A DNA stretch of 64,000 bases from Armatimonadota bacterium. Lineage in GTDB: Bacteria > Armatimonadota > Fimbriimonadia > Fimbriimonadales > Fimbriimonadaceae. The number at the start of each line of letters is the position of its first letter. Position 1 is the stretch's first letter. Location of the stretch: assembly GCA_022563855.1 (NCBI GenBank), contig JADFMN010000010.1, positions 1 through 64,000 of the forward strand. Direction: 5' to 3'. The position numbers and the translations under genes are program-made. Of this stretch, positions 45,988-54,808 are shown one piece after another. The notes beneath the pieces are model-generated. The model was not told where the DNA came from and did not search any database. It worked only from the letters and a program-made list of their open reading frames with translations.

Positions 45988-46983
45988 TTACTGCGCTATC
46001 GTGCCGTTTTCGTCCCAAAGATCGCGCCAGGGTTGATTCTCTTTCCAGAGGAAGACCTGGCCTTTGATCAGACGGCAGTTCTTGTCGATCTCTGCGATGG
46101 CTTGCATATCCTCTTGTGTTAGGGGTTCGGCGCAGACGGAGTCGATAGTCGCCTCAAACTGGTGGCCCTTGACCGAGAAGGGGACGGTCGCCTGTCCGTT
46201 TTGGACTGCCCACATTATGCAGATGATCGCTGGGTGGACGTTCAGCCGGTCAGCGATGGCGACAATCACAGGGTCTTCTGTGTCGTGGGTATCTTCGGGC
46301 GTGCGGTCTCTTTCCGGGCGGCTTGGGGAGCCGATGGGGGAGAAGCCGATAGGGAGGATGTCTTCTGCTATGAGAAAGTCGAACAGCTCTTGTTGTTGGA
46401 AGTACGGGTGCAGCTCTAGCTGGTTGATCGACGGTCTGACATCGCAGTCGCGGAGGAGCAGGCGCATCTTGGGGACCGTCATGTTCGAGGTGCCGATGTG
46501 GCGGACGAGGCCTTCCTCTTTTATCCCCTCCATCTGCCGCCATGTCGCCATGTACTGCTCGTGGATGTACGGCTTCGCGTCGGGGTTGCGCTCGTCGACG
46601 TCGCAGCCGGACGGGTGGAAGTTCGGGAACGGCCAGTGGACGAGGTAGCTGTCGAGGTAGTCGAGATGGAGGTTCATCAGCGAGTTCTCGCAAGCGGATC
46701 GCACGTCGCTGTGGTGGTCGTTCCAGACCTTGGAGGTCACCCACAGATCATCCCTCTGGATCCCTTCTCTCAGCAGCTTGGCAATCGACTCGCCGATCTC
46801 GCCCTCGTTGCCATAGACTTCTGCGCAATCAAGATGGCGGTAACCGACCTGCGCGGCTTGATAGACCGCTTGTGCGATCTGGTCGGCGGTGTAGTTGTCG
46901 CTGCCGAACGTTCCGAGCCCGAGCGTAGGAATCGTGTCCCCGTTTGCAAGTTTTTTCGTCGGTACTTGCGAAGGATCGACCAT
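45988..46983 (-). CDS. aldo/keto reductase
   Basis: 331 residues, NADPH-dependent carbonyl reductase. The catalytic tetrad is present: Asp and Tyr in HLDCAEVYGNEGEIGES, Lys in LWVTSKVWNDHH, and His in YLVHWPFPNFHP. The end, with NQLELHPYFQQQELFDF and the cofactor segment, fits the AKR fold. ATG 46983 shares its A with the TAA stop of the fucosidase gene (TAATG), so it is translationally coupled and the third gene of that operon. Reduction of a fucose- or deoxy-sugar-derived carbonyl is an inference from context. Confidence 0.9.
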   Translation of the reverse strand: MVDPSQVPTKKLANGDTIPTLGLGTFGSDNYTADQIAQAVYQAAQVGYRHLDCAEVYGNEGEIGESIAKLLREGIQRDDLWVTSKVWNDHHSDVRSACENSLMNLHLDYLDSYLVHWPFPNFHPSGCDVDERNPDAKPYIHEQYMATWRQMEGIKEEGLVRHIGTSNMTVPKMRLLLRDCDVRPSINQLELHPYFQQQELFDFLIAEDILPIGFSPIGSPSRPERDRTPEDTHDTEDPVIVAIADRLNVHPAIICIMWAVQNGQATVPFSVKGHQFEATIDSVCAEPLTQEDMQAIAEIDKNCRLIKGQVFLWKENQPWRDLWDENGTIAQ

Positions 46984-48911
46984 TAGTTTCCAAGCGGCGG
47001 CGCCAGCTCGATCGAGAACACGTTGATCGCGTGCCACTCGACGCCCGGCGTTGGGGCGAGGGTGAACTTGTAGACTCCCGGCTTTTCAAATCGGATTGTG
47101 CCGCTCGGCTTGACTACTTGCGGCGTTCGCCAGTCGCCCCAATTTGGTATCTCGAAATCGACCGACTGCCCTTCTACACTCAACCGAACTTTCGTCTCGC
47201 CCGACGCTGTCGCGAACGTGCCGCGCACGCGGTACTCGCCGGGCTTCTTGATATAAGCGAGCCAGTGGAGCTTCTCGTTCGCGTCGTTCCAGAACCCGAT
47301 GTTCGTCAGCTCGCCATGCGTCTCGGTTCCAGCCTTCCCGCCCTCGACGACTGCGTTCTCTGCGGACAGACGTATCACGTTGTTCGAGCCGAACATCGCG
47401 TCGGGGTGAACTTCAAAGTCAGGGCCGGTCAATACGAACACGTATGCGACTAGCTTCTTCGGACTATGATTCAGGTAGAGCGGAGTCTCCTCAAAGTGCG
47501 AGACGAGATCCGGAGCCTGAATGACCAACTGACCAAGTTCGTTCGAACTCCAATCGACCTGCCATTGACCAATGCCGAGCATCGAGACGTTGGTTATCCC
47601 GCTAGCACTGACAGACTTCAACGTGACGTCGCCGTTCGGGACACCGAGCATGATCGCATAGAGCGTCTTGCCGTCCTTGCTCTGTGTGTACCGAATGTCC
47701 TCTCTCGTGTAGTCTACGCGGCCGACGAAGTGCCCGCCCTTCCTCATCTGCGTCGGGCCTTCGCCGTAGATCAGCCAGGGGCGCGTGTTGTAGATCGCCT
47801 CGCCGTTAGTAAATAACAGCCACAGGCCTATCTCGCGCAAGACCTTGCGCTGGTTCCCCGGGATCGTGCCGTCGGCCATCGGAGAGATGTTTAGAAGGAG
47901 CTGTCCGTTCTTGCTGACGATGTCGATCAGTGTGTGGATCACGGTCTTTGCCGTCTTGATTTCTAGGTTTTCTGTGTAGCTCCAACTGCCCCAGCTGAGC
48001 GTGTCGTCGGTCAGCCAGGGGTACGGGGTCAAGTCGTCGGCGCGGCCTTTCTCGAAGTCCTCGACTGCGACGTCTCGCGGGAAGTCGAGCCCTTTTGTAG
48101 TGACGACGACCTCCTTGCCCCACTTTGCTGCGCTGTTGAAGTAGTGCTGAAGAAAACGCTGCTGATAGGACTCGTCGATCTGGTCGAGCCAGCTGTCGAA
48201 CCAGATGATGTCGGGCTGGTACTGGTCGATGACCTCTTCGAGCTTGCCGTACCACGCGTCGAGGAACTGCTTGCGCGGCATGTAGCCGAACATCTGCGCG
48301 ACCCCTGCGTCTTCGAGCACCGACGGGTAGTTCTTGTACGCACCGTCGTAGTGGCCAGTCCAATTCCCGCCGTTCTGCCAAAGACTGTTGCGCGCGTGGT
48401 GGAACGACGTGACGAACTTCATGCCTCTTGCGCGGATTGCCTTGGCAAGTTCGCCGGTGATGTCGCGCTTCGGGCCCATGTCGGCGGCGTTCCAGGGCGT
48501 GACGTCGCTGTCCCACATCGCGAAGCCGTCGTGGTGCTCGGCGACTGGGCCTGCGAACTTTGCACCGGACTTGACGAACAGGTCCGCCCACTCATCTGCG
48601 TCGAACTTCTCCGCGCGGAACAACGGCACGAACTTCTCATAGCCGAACTCGCTCGGGTCGCCCCAGGTTTCGATGTGGTGCTTGTTGACGCTGCTGCCCT
48701 TCAGGTACATGTTGCGCGGGTACCACTCGCTGCCGAAAGCCGGCACGGAGTACACGCCCCAGTGGAAGTAGATGCCGAACTTCGCGTCCCGAAACCACTC
48801 GGGCGCCTCGTTGTGCTTACTCAGCGATTCCCAGTTCTGTTGGTACGGCTGCTGCGCTGTCGCGAAGCACGTTGACAGCAGTGCGATTGCAAAAAAGAGT
48901 TCTCTTCTCAT
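46983..48911 (-). CDS. secreted alpha-L-fucosidase (GH29)
   Basis: 642 residues. Signal peptide RRELFFAIALLSTCFATAQ. GH29 features: PEWFRDAKFGIYFHWGVYSV at the start of the catalytic barrel, GPVAEHHDGFAMWDSDVTPW, and the nucleophile Asp in PDIIWFDSWLD near residue 236; a lectin-like beta domain ends the protein. It would release L-fucose from glycan or mucin-type ends outside the cytoplasm. It overlaps the upstream dehydrogenase gene by four bases (ATGA) and the downstream aldo/keto reductase by one base, so the three genes form one tight operon. Confidence 0.92.
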   Translation of the reverse strand: MRRELFFAIALLSTCFATAQQPYQQNWESLSKHNEAPEWFRDAKFGIYFHWGVYSVPAFGSEWYPRNMYLKGSSVNKHHIETWGDPSEFGYEKFVPLFRAEKFDADEWADLFVKSGAKFAGPVAEHHDGFAMWDSDVTPWNAADMGPKRDITGELAKAIRARGMKFVTSFHHARNSLWQNGGNWTGHYDGAYKNYPSVLEDAGVAQMFGYMPRKQFLDAWYGKLEEVIDQYQPDIIWFDSWLDQIDESYQQRFLQHYFNSAAKWGKEVVVTTKGLDFPRDVAVEDFEKGRADDLTPYPWLTDDTLSWGSWSYTENLEIKTAKTVIHTLIDIVSKNGQLLLNISPMADGTIPGNQRKVLREIGLWLLFTNGEAIYNTRPWLIYGEGPTQMRKGGHFVGRVDYTREDIRYTQSKDGKTLYAIMLGVPNGDVTLKSVSASGITNVSMLGIGQWQVDWSSNELGQLVIQAPDLVSHFEETPLYLNHSPKKLVAYVFVLTGPDFEVHPDAMFGSNNVIRLSAENAVVEGGKAGTETHGELTNIGFWNDANEKLHWLAYIKKPGEYRVRGTFATASGETKVRLSVEGQSVDFEIPNWGDWRTPQVVKPSGTIRFEKPGVYKFTLAPTPGVEWHAINVFSIELAPPLGN

Positions 48912-49966
48912 TTCAGTTCCTCGTCAAAACAGACCGCGACCTTGCCGCACTTTCCTTCAGCCACCAGCGCATACGCTTCACCTGCCTTCTCCAGCGGAAA
49001 ACGGTGCGTCACCAAGTCTTCTGGGTGCAGCCCCCACCGGTCGAGCCGCTCGACCAGCTCCTCCATCAGCCAAATGCTCGTCACCCACGAGCCGTGGATC
49101 TTCTTCTGGTCGTGGATTAGGTCGGGCGACGGCGTAAAGGTGCAGGCGTTCCCCTCTCCGACCAGCGCGATGTCGCCCCACCTGCGCGTCGCCACGATCG
49201 CCGTGAGTCGCGCAGAGTCGTTGGCGGAGCACTCGATCGTCTTTTCTGTGCCGTGGCCGCCTGTCGCTTCGCGGACCAGCCGCGCAGCATCGGATCCGGC
49301 GGGGATGACGACGTCAGCGAGACCGAGCTTCTTGGCTAGGTCCAGCCGCTCCGGCACGACGTCGGTGCCGATCAGCTTGTTCGCTCCCATGGCCTTGCAA
49401 AGCATCAGCGCCGCCATACCGACCGGGCCGAGGCCGGTGACCAGCACCGCGGCCTCCCCAGAAACGCCGATCTTCTTGATCGCCTCATAGACCGTTCCAA
49501 ATCCGCAGGCGACCTGCGCGCCGTCGGTGTAGGTCAGCGAATCAGGGAGCAGTACGAGGTCCTTCTCTTCGGCCAGCATGTACTCAGCCATGCCGCCGTC
49601 ACGCTGCCAACCGTACGCCCGGCGATACTCGCTTGTGCAGGAGATCATGTAGCCGCGGCGGCAGTCGTTGCAGACCCCGCACCCGGAGATGTGATAGACG
49701 ACGACCCGGTCACCCTCCTTAAATCGCCGTAAGCCTGGTCCGCATTTGACGATCTGACCCGCCGGCTCGTGCCCTGCGATGACGCCCTGGTACCTCTCTG
49801 GGCCTTCGCCGAGGTGCTCGCGATAGATGCAACGGATGTCGCTGCCGCAGATCGTCGAGGACTTGACCTTGATCAAGACCTCGCCGTGCCCCGGCTCGGG
49901 CACGTCGAACTCGCGAAGCTCGGTCGAACTGTCGCCTGGCAGGAGCGCGCCGGTCATCGTCGCCAT
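48908..49966 (-). CDS. zinc-dependent medium-chain dehydrogenase
   Basis: 352 residues. MDR fold with catalytic zinc ligands (Cys in TICGSDIRC, GHEPAG) and the structural zinc cluster GCGVCNDCRRGYMISC. The Rossmann loop VTGLGPVGMAALML (~170) binds NAD(P). The set of motifs resembles threonine/sorbitol/sugar-alcohol dehydrogenases. First gene of the operon with GH29 and aldo/keto reductase; oxidation of L-fucose or a derived polyol would be consistent, but this is inferred from context only. TACTAG lies just before ATG 49966. Confidence 0.88.
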   Translation of the reverse strand: MATMTGALLPGDSSTELREFDVPEPGHGEVLIKVKSSTICGSDIRCIYREHLGEGPERYQGVIAGHEPAGQIVKCGPGLRRFKEGDRVVVYHISGCGVCNDCRRGYMISCTSEYRRAYGWQRDGGMAEYMLAEEKDLVLLPDSLTYTDGAQVACGFGTVYEAIKKIGVSGEAAVLVTGLGPVGMAALMLCKAMGANKLIGTDVVPERLDLAKKLGLADVVIPAGSDAARLVREATGGHGTEKTIECSANDSARLTAIVATRRWGDIALVGEGNACTFTPSPDLIHDQKKIHGSWVTSIWLMEELVERLDRWGLHPEDLVTHRFPLEKAGEAYALVAEGKCGKVAVCFDEELK

Positions 49967-50017
49967 ACGCCGCTAGTATGTCCGAGACCGGCTCTAGTGC
50001 GGAAGTATCGACCCTCC

Positions 50018-50140
50018 ATTGTGGTGCGGGTCTCCAGACCTGCGCTGTAAAGGCGAACGGCGCGATAGCCCGTGAGCATCAGAGGACGCCGGAGCAAGCT
50101 CCGGCGAGAAAGGCGGCGGCAAACCGCCGCACTCCGCTGA
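50018..50140. repeat. intergenic repeat mosaic
   Basis: REP ATTGTGGTGCGGGTCTCCAG (50018) with ACCTGC, GAACGGCGCGATAGCCCGTG (50055), hairpin GCCGGAGC/aa/GCTCCGGC (50090-50107), and hairpin GGCGG/CAAA/CCGCC (50113-50127). It lies between the divergently orientated gene ends of the dehydrogenase start and the DUF1080 stop. Confidence 0.75.
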
Positions 50141-51355
50141 CTACTGCGGAAGAATCCAAATATTGCGAAACCGAATTCGGTTGCCGTGGTTCTGCAGATA
50201 GATCGGCGCAGGGGCCGTGTCCTCCGCGTAGCCAGCGGTCGTTCCCTTCGAGATCGACACGTCGCGATGGATGAGCGTCCCGTTGTGAAACACGGTCATC
50301 ATTGCGTTGCTCAGCTTCGTATTCCCGTCCCACTTCGGCGCAGTGAAATAGATGTCGAACGACTGCCACTCATAAGCGGGATAGGCCATGTTGAAATCGA
50401 CCGCCCTCACCCCATAAATCCCACCGGCGATATTGTCCGCAGGCTCCTGGCCCGCAGAGTTCAAGATTTGAACCTCATATCTGCCCTGGAGGTACACGCC
50501 GGAGTTTCCGTTGGCCTGTCCGCTCCTGTTGTTCTCGTCAACGGCGAACTCGACGTGCAAAATGCAGCTCGTGTACGTTTTGCGAGTGACGATGCTCCCA
50601 GTGCCCGGCACGACCTCTAGGTAGCCGTCCTTCCACTCCCAACCAATGTCTTCGCCCGGCTTGCCGGATACCTCCCATTTAGCCATGTCGGCCGGGCTGG
50701 CGAGTAAGACGGTCGCTCCTTCGGGTGGCACTACGCCCGGAACTCCCATATCTTTGATGCGAATATTCCGCCAGCGGACTTCGAGCGCGTCTTCTCGACT
50801 GCCGACCCCGTGTACCTGCAAACCGATGAAGCCGTGGCGCGTCATGTCGTCGTGCAGGTCAGCAGTGCTGACGCCGTTCACCCAGACCTGAATGTGATCG
50901 CCAACAGCAACAACGCGGAACTGGTTCCACTCGCCGTTCCTGAACGCGTTGCGGCCCGCTTCGTTGTCGGAGAGGTCCTGCAGCCATCCACGGCGCGACT
51001 CGTCGTAGACCCCGCCTGAGTAGGCGCGCTCTGAGGGGTCGATCTCGACTTGGTACCCGTGGACGCGACCGTTCTGGTATCCGAGCACAGAGTTGCTTCT
51101 GATCTGCACTCCGGAGTTCAGCTCGGTGTGGACCTTGACTTCGAACTCCAGCTCGAAGTCACCGTATATCTTCTCAGTGCAGAGGAATGTGTTGGACGTG
51201 TTCGGAACGGTCGAACCGACAAGTACCCCGTTTTCAACGCGGTAATTCGCCTCGCCGCCGCGACGAGTCCAGCCGTCGAGGGTCTTGCCGTCGAAGAGAT
51301 CCTGCCAGTCAGCGTTTGGCTGACCGACGGCGAACATCACCAGAGACACGAGCAT
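50141..51355 (-). CDS. secreted protein with two DUF1080 (3-keto-disaccharide hydrolase-like) domains
   Basis: 404 residues. Minimal signal-like start MLVSLVMFAVGQPNADW. Two concanavalin-like DUF1080 domains: residues ~17-200 (WQDLFDGKTLDGWTRRGG, then GVQIRSNSVLGYQNGRVHG and NGEWNQFRVVAVGDHIQVWV) and ~210-404 (NNRSGQANGNSGVYLQGRYE, YEWQSFDIYFTAPKWDG). Some DUF1080 proteins hydrolyse 3-keto-glucosides; others only bind. A TAAAAT box stands six bases before ATG 51355 with no Shine-Dalgarno, so it is likely leaderless. Confidence 0.88.
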   Translation of the reverse strand: MLVSLVMFAVGQPNADWQDLFDGKTLDGWTRRGGEANYRVENGVLVGSTVPNTSNTFLCTEKIYGDFELEFEVKVHTELNSGVQIRSNSVLGYQNGRVHGYQVEIDPSERAYSGGVYDESRRGWLQDLSDNEAGRNAFRNGEWNQFRVVAVGDHIQVWVNGVSTADLHDDMTRHGFIGLQVHGVGSREDALEVRWRNIRIKDMGVPGVVPPEGATVLLASPADMAKWEVSGKPGEDIGWEWKDGYLEVVPGTGSIVTRKTYTSCILHVEFAVDENNRSGQANGNSGVYLQGRYEVQILNSAGQEPADNIAGGIYGVRAVDFNMAYPAYEWQSFDIYFTAPKWDGNTKLSNAMMTVFHNGTLIHRDVSISKGTTAGYAEDTAPAPIYLQNHGNRIRFRNIWILPQ

Positions 51356-51361
51356 GGCCGC

Positions 51362-51367
51362 ATTTTA
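51362..51367 (-). promoter_or_regulatory. leaderless -10 box TAAAAT
   Basis: TAAAAT on the minus strand, six bases (GCGGCC) before ATG 51355. Confidence 0.6.
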
Positions 51368-51394
51368 CGGCAACCACCCTATGCGAATGTCAAG

Positions 51395-51634
51395 TTAGAA
51401 CCACTCTTTCTTCTGGTTGATGTATATCTCGACGAAATCTTCGTCGGATTTGGTCAGGTAGATGATCCCCTCTATGATCCCGATAATCCAGCCGATACCG
51501 AAGCACAAGGTCAGAGCAAGGCGTATCAGACCTCCTTTTGTGTCGCCGAGATAGAATCGATGGGCACCAACCCATCCCAGCAAGATGCCGAGAATGCCAG
51601 CCACTACCTTCTTTTCTGCGCCAGGAATAGACAT
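51395..51634 (-). CDS. TM2 domain protein
   Basis: 79 residues. The TM2 core is present: GILGILLGWVGAHRFYLGD, the conserved Gly-His-x-Phe-Tyr segment, then a second helix ALTLCFGIGWIIGIIEGIIY. A short charged tail follows. Function of TM2 proteins in bacteria is unknown. AGAGGG stands 4 nt before ATG 51634; a TTG start at 51649 is less likely. Confidence 0.88.
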   Translation of the reverse strand: MSIPGAEKKVVAGILGILLGWVGAHRFYLGDTKGGLIRLALTLCFGIGWIIGIIEGIIYLTKSDEDFVEIYINQKKEWF

Positions 51635-51689
51635 ATGACCCTCTATCAAAGAGAGACGGACAGAATCTCCTGAACGCCTCAGCCACAGT

Positions 51690-52913
51690 CTAGCACCTAC
51701 CCCCAGCCATTTTCTTGGCCTCAGGGTGGCGGGACAGTTTCAGCATGCTCCAGATGCCGAACAGCGGACCGATGGCGAGGAACGCATACACGAATCGAGG
51801 GTCGATGGACGCCTGCAACGTCGGGACCAAGCGAATCGTCAAGAGCGTGAGCAGAAATCCGAGGCTCGTTTGCAATGTCAAGGCCGTGCCGACGTAGCGC
51901 GGGTCGGACAGCTCGCTGATCGCCGTGCTGAACTGCGCGCTATCGGCGACGACTGCAAACCCCCAGACCAGGCACACGGCAGCAAGCAGCCACGGGCTGT
52001 GCAAGAAGAAGCCGGCGATCAGACAGCAGAACCCTGAGACGGCCATGCTCCACACAGTGACCTTCGTGCGCCCGAATCTGTCGGCCATCTTCCCTGCTAC
52101 GACGCAACCCACCCCGCCGACAGCGATGGTCGCGAAACCAGCGAGCCTGCCCCACTGAGCTTGGATGCCAGCCACCTCAAAGCTGGCGACCAAGGTCAGC
52201 GGCACCCATGTCCACATCGCGTACAGCTCCCACATATGACCGAGGTACCCGAAGTTCGCGAGCCGGGTCGGCTTGTAGCGAAACGCTTCGAGGGCGAACT
52301 TCCAGTTGAACGGCGCGGACTGGGCGAGGTGCGGACCGGGCCTCACCCATACAGCGCTGATTAGCGCTGCGACGACCGCCATAGCCGAGCTGGCGTACAT
52401 CACAGAGCGCCACTCGGGGATGCCCGTGCCGCCAAGCGCGTTCATCAAATGTGGCACCGCGGAGCCGACAGTGATTGCGCCGATCAAAATACCGATCGCG
52501 AGGCCCCGCCACGACGTGACCCAAGACGCGACGAGCTTCATTGCCGGCGGGTACACGCCCGCGAGCGCGAATCCGGTCAAAAAACGCAGCACCATCGCAG
52601 TCTGCGGACCGACGTCGAACAGCGGAATCGCGAGATTGCAGGCGGCTCCAAGCAGAGCAGCGCCCGCTACGAGCCAACGCCCTGATATCCTGTCGGCGAG
52701 GTTTGTCAGCGCACTGGCTAGCGCACCGATCACGAAACCGATCTGAACGGACATCGTGAGCCACGCCTTTTGTCCGGCGTCGAGACCCCACTCTAGTTCC
52801 AATTGAGGAACGACTGCGCTGGCAGAGAACCATAGCGCCATCGCCAACAGCTGCGCTGCCGCAAGTACGGCGACCATCTTGACTGCGACCCGGTGGTCGC
52901 CCGAAATGCTCAT
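51690..52913 (-). CDS. MFS transporter
   Basis: 407 residues, about 12 membrane segments. A-type MFS motifs: NLADRISGRWLVAGAALLGA after TM2 and KMADRFGRTKVTVWSMAVSG after TM8. The start MSISGDHR at 52913 overlaps the DUF423 stop by four bases (ATGA). The open frame continues upstream to 53549, but those ~212 residues are the out-of-frame shadow of the DUF423 gene and have no membrane or family character, so they are excluded. Substrate unknown; sequence style suggests a cyanate/nitrate-type or drug-type exporter only loosely. Confidence 0.85.
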   Translation of the reverse strand: MSISGDHRVAVKMVAVLAAAQLLAMALWFSASAVVPQLELEWGLDAGQKAWLTMSVQIGFVIGALASALTNLADRISGRWLVAGAALLGAACNLAIPLFDVGPQTAMVLRFLTGFALAGVYPPAMKLVASWVTSWRGLAIGILIGAITVGSAVPHLMNALGGTGIPEWRSVMYASSAMAVVAALISAVWVRPGPHLAQSAPFNWKFALEAFRYKPTRLANFGYLGHMWELYAMWTWVPLTLVASFEVAGIQAQWGRLAGFATIAVGGVGCVVAGKMADRFGRTKVTVWSMAVSGFCCLIAGFFLHSPWLLAAVCLVWGFAVVADSAQFSTAISELSDPRYVGTALTLQTSLGFLLTLLTIRLVPTLQASIDPRFVYAFLAIGPLFGIWSMLKLSRHPEAKKMAGGRC

Positions 52914-53281
52914 TGCGTTCGAGCCGATTTCATTCCTATCGCCAACACCAGCCAGCCGACGATGAAGCACGCACCGCCGAACGGCGTGATCGCCCCCAGC
53001 CACTTTGCGTCGGTGAGCGCAAGCAAGTAGAGGCTGCCCGAGAAGATAACGATCCCTATCGTCAAAAGCCAACCCGGCCACTTGAGGTCCTTGCCTGTCT
53101 TGGCGGCGAGCAGCCCGATCAGAATCAGCCCGAGCGCGTGCCATATCTGATACTGCTGCGCGGTCATCCACAGCTCCATCTGCCGCGCGTCGAAACGGTC
53201 TTCCAGCGCATGAGCGCCGAACGCCCCGAGCGTTACCCCAACTGCCATATTGACCGCACCAAACGTGACCCACCGGTTCAT
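52910..53281 (-). CDS. DUF423 family small membrane protein
   Basis: 123 residues, four membrane segments. DUF423/YgdD signatures: TLGAFGAHALEDRFDARQME, TAQQYQIWHALGLILIGLLA, and a final FGGACFIVGWLVLAIG. Function unknown. First gene of a two-gene operon with the MFS transporter. AGGAGG lies 12 nt before ATG 53281. Confidence 0.9.
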   Translation of the reverse strand: MNRWVTFGAVNMAVGVTLGAFGAHALEDRFDARQMELWMTAQQYQIWHALGLILIGLLAAKTGKDLKWPGWLLTIGIVIFSGSLYLLALTDAKWLGAITPFGGACFIVGWLVLAIGMKSARTQ

Positions 53282-53400
53282 GCCTGCGTTCTACCTCCTG
53301 CGCGAATCGGAGCTCGGACTGTATTGGGAAGTCGCAAGTCCCGAGTCCCGAGTTTTCCACTCCCGAACCCACTAGCCGATCGCCGTGTGCCACCCGCCAC

Positions 53401-53560
53401 TGTTGTGCGGGTCTCCAGCCATGAATGTACGGCACGAGTGGCATGGTTGCTTCGATGACTGTGCGAAGCAGCCATGGGCGTTGCGATGAGTTTGCCGTGC
53501 AGTGATTACGTCCTTTCAGTCCTCCTCGGCGACGACAGAGCGGCGGCAAGCCACCGCACT
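53401..53560. repeat. degenerate REP and GCGGC hairpin module
   Basis: TGTTGTGCGGGTCTCCAGCC (53401-53420) is a diverged REP, and GCGGCGGCAAGCCACCGC (near 53541) is a copy of the GCGGC-aa-GCCGC hairpin with a mismatch. Otherwise 53282-53562 shows nothing recognised. Confidence 0.55.
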
Positions 53561-53562
53561 CC

Positions 53563-54639
53563 TTAGCGCATCGATTCTGCGATCATCTGGTGGAACTGGT
53601 GGACGCCGCTTTCGCGCGGCGGCGAGTAGCGGCCACGGTCGTAGTATCGAGAACGAACGCCCTTCTGCACCATCTCCACAATCGCTTCGTCTTCGCGCTC
53701 GACACGGTCGAGCGCGGCACCGGCACCTGATGTTCGCTTCGATTCGTCCCACACGAACGGGATAAACGTCACCTTGGTCTGCGATGGGCCGACCGGGCGG
53801 ACGACGTTGACCGACAGCCCCCACGGATAGAAGTTCAGCATGAGGTTCGGGTAGAGCCAGAAGTAAAACGCCGCGACGCTTTCCTTTTCATACGGATGCC
53901 CTCTCGGAAGATCGAAACACTCGTCGCTCCCGATGCCGAGCTGCAGATTGCCGTGCTTGTGCAAAATCGTGCTGTAGTCGCCGTAATCCAACGCTTCGCT
54001 CAGATCAGCATGGACGAAAGGGATGTGAAACCCCTCGAGGTAGTTGTCGACGTACAGCGCCCAGTGGCACTTGACCACGTAGTCGCGCTGGCCAGAGGCG
54101 TCGTGGACGAAATCCTCGATCGGCATGAATCCGCAGAGATCATCGACCTCTTTCAGTTGCTCGTTCAATGGAAACTGCGGGCTGAGATTGCAGAAGAAGA
54201 ACCCCCGCCACTGTGCGAAGTCGACCTTTGGCAAGTTGTCTTTCTCGCTCGGAAAACCTTGTACATCGTCGAACTCCGGCATGGACTTGAACGAGCCGTC
54301 GAGGTTGAACCGCCTGCCGTGGTACCGACAGCGCAGCGAACTCGCTTGGCCCGCGCCCTCGCATACGATGTTGCCGCGGTGAGTGCAGACGTTGCTCATG
54401 CAGTGAACCCGGTCGTCCATGTCGCGGGTGAACAGCAGCGGCTCGTCGAGACACCCTTCGAGAAGCGTGAACGGATACGTTTGGCCAGGCACCTGCACAC
54501 TGTCGAGGTGCGTGACGAACTGCCACGACTTTGCGAAGATCCTCTCCTTGCTCTCTTCGTACAGCTGGGGATCGGTGTAGAAGGCGGATGGGATCGTCGA
54601 GGCCCGTGTCACGTCCTCGTGCATCTCGAATCGCGGCAT
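53563..54639 (-). CDS. Rieske non-heme iron oxygenase (ring-hydroxylating alpha-subunit type)
   Basis: 358 residues, cytoplasmic. The Rieske [2Fe-2S] cluster ligands are C85, H87, C104 and H107 (VCTHRGN and CRYHGRRF). The catalytic mononuclear iron site follows in LYVDNYLEGFHIPFVHADL (two His), with a distal Asp in the C-terminal half. The size is that of choline monooxygenase/carnitine oxygenase-type enzymes as well as aromatic dioxygenases; no reductase or beta subunit is nearby, so the substrate is open. TAGCCT stands six bases before ATG 54639. Confidence 0.88.
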   Translation of the reverse strand: MPRFEMHEDVTRASTIPSAFYTDPQLYEESKERIFAKSWQFVTHLDSVQVPGQTYPFTLLEGCLDEPLLFTRDMDDRVHCMSNVCTHRGNIVCEGAGQASSLRCRYHGRRFNLDGSFKSMPEFDDVQGFPSEKDNLPKVDFAQWRGFFFCNLSPQFPLNEQLKEVDDLCGFMPIEDFVHDASGQRDYVVKCHWALYVDNYLEGFHIPFVHADLSEALDYGDYSTILHKHGNLQLGIGSDECFDLPRGHPYEKESVAAFYFWLYPNLMLNFYPWGLSVNVVRPVGPSQTKVTFIPFVWDESKRTSGAGAALDRVEREDEAIVEMVQKGVRSRYYDRGRYSPPRESGVHQFHQMIAESMR

Positions 54640-54645
54640 AGCGCG

Positions 54646-54651
54646 AGGCTA
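54646..54651 (-). promoter_or_regulatory. leaderless -10 box TAGCCT
   Basis: TAGCCT on the minus strand six bases (CGCGCT) before ATG 54639. Confidence 0.5.
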
Positions 54652-54742
54652 CCAGGAGAGTCACGAGTCTTCAGTCCCGAGTCCCGAGTTGCACCGCTTG
54701 CCTCCCATTACGGAGCTGCGCCCTCCAACATTGAGCGCCCCG

Positions 54743-54769
54743 GGGAGGGCGAGCGTCCTCGCGAGCCGT
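54743..54769 (-). repeat. GGCTCGCGAGG module (minus orientation)
   Basis: Minus-strand CGGCTCGCGAGGACGCTCGC followed by CCTCCC, the same module as at 9021, 29320, 38756, 41812, 43164 and 55393. Confidence 0.7.
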
Positions 54770-54808
54770 AAAGCATAAACGGTCGCCTAACCGGGTTGCT
54801 GACGATCC

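Noticed and set aside
52914-53549. N-terminal 212-residue extension of the MFS transporter frame
   Set aside because: It overlaps the clearly coding DUF423 gene in another frame, and the transporter start is fixed by the ATGA overlap.
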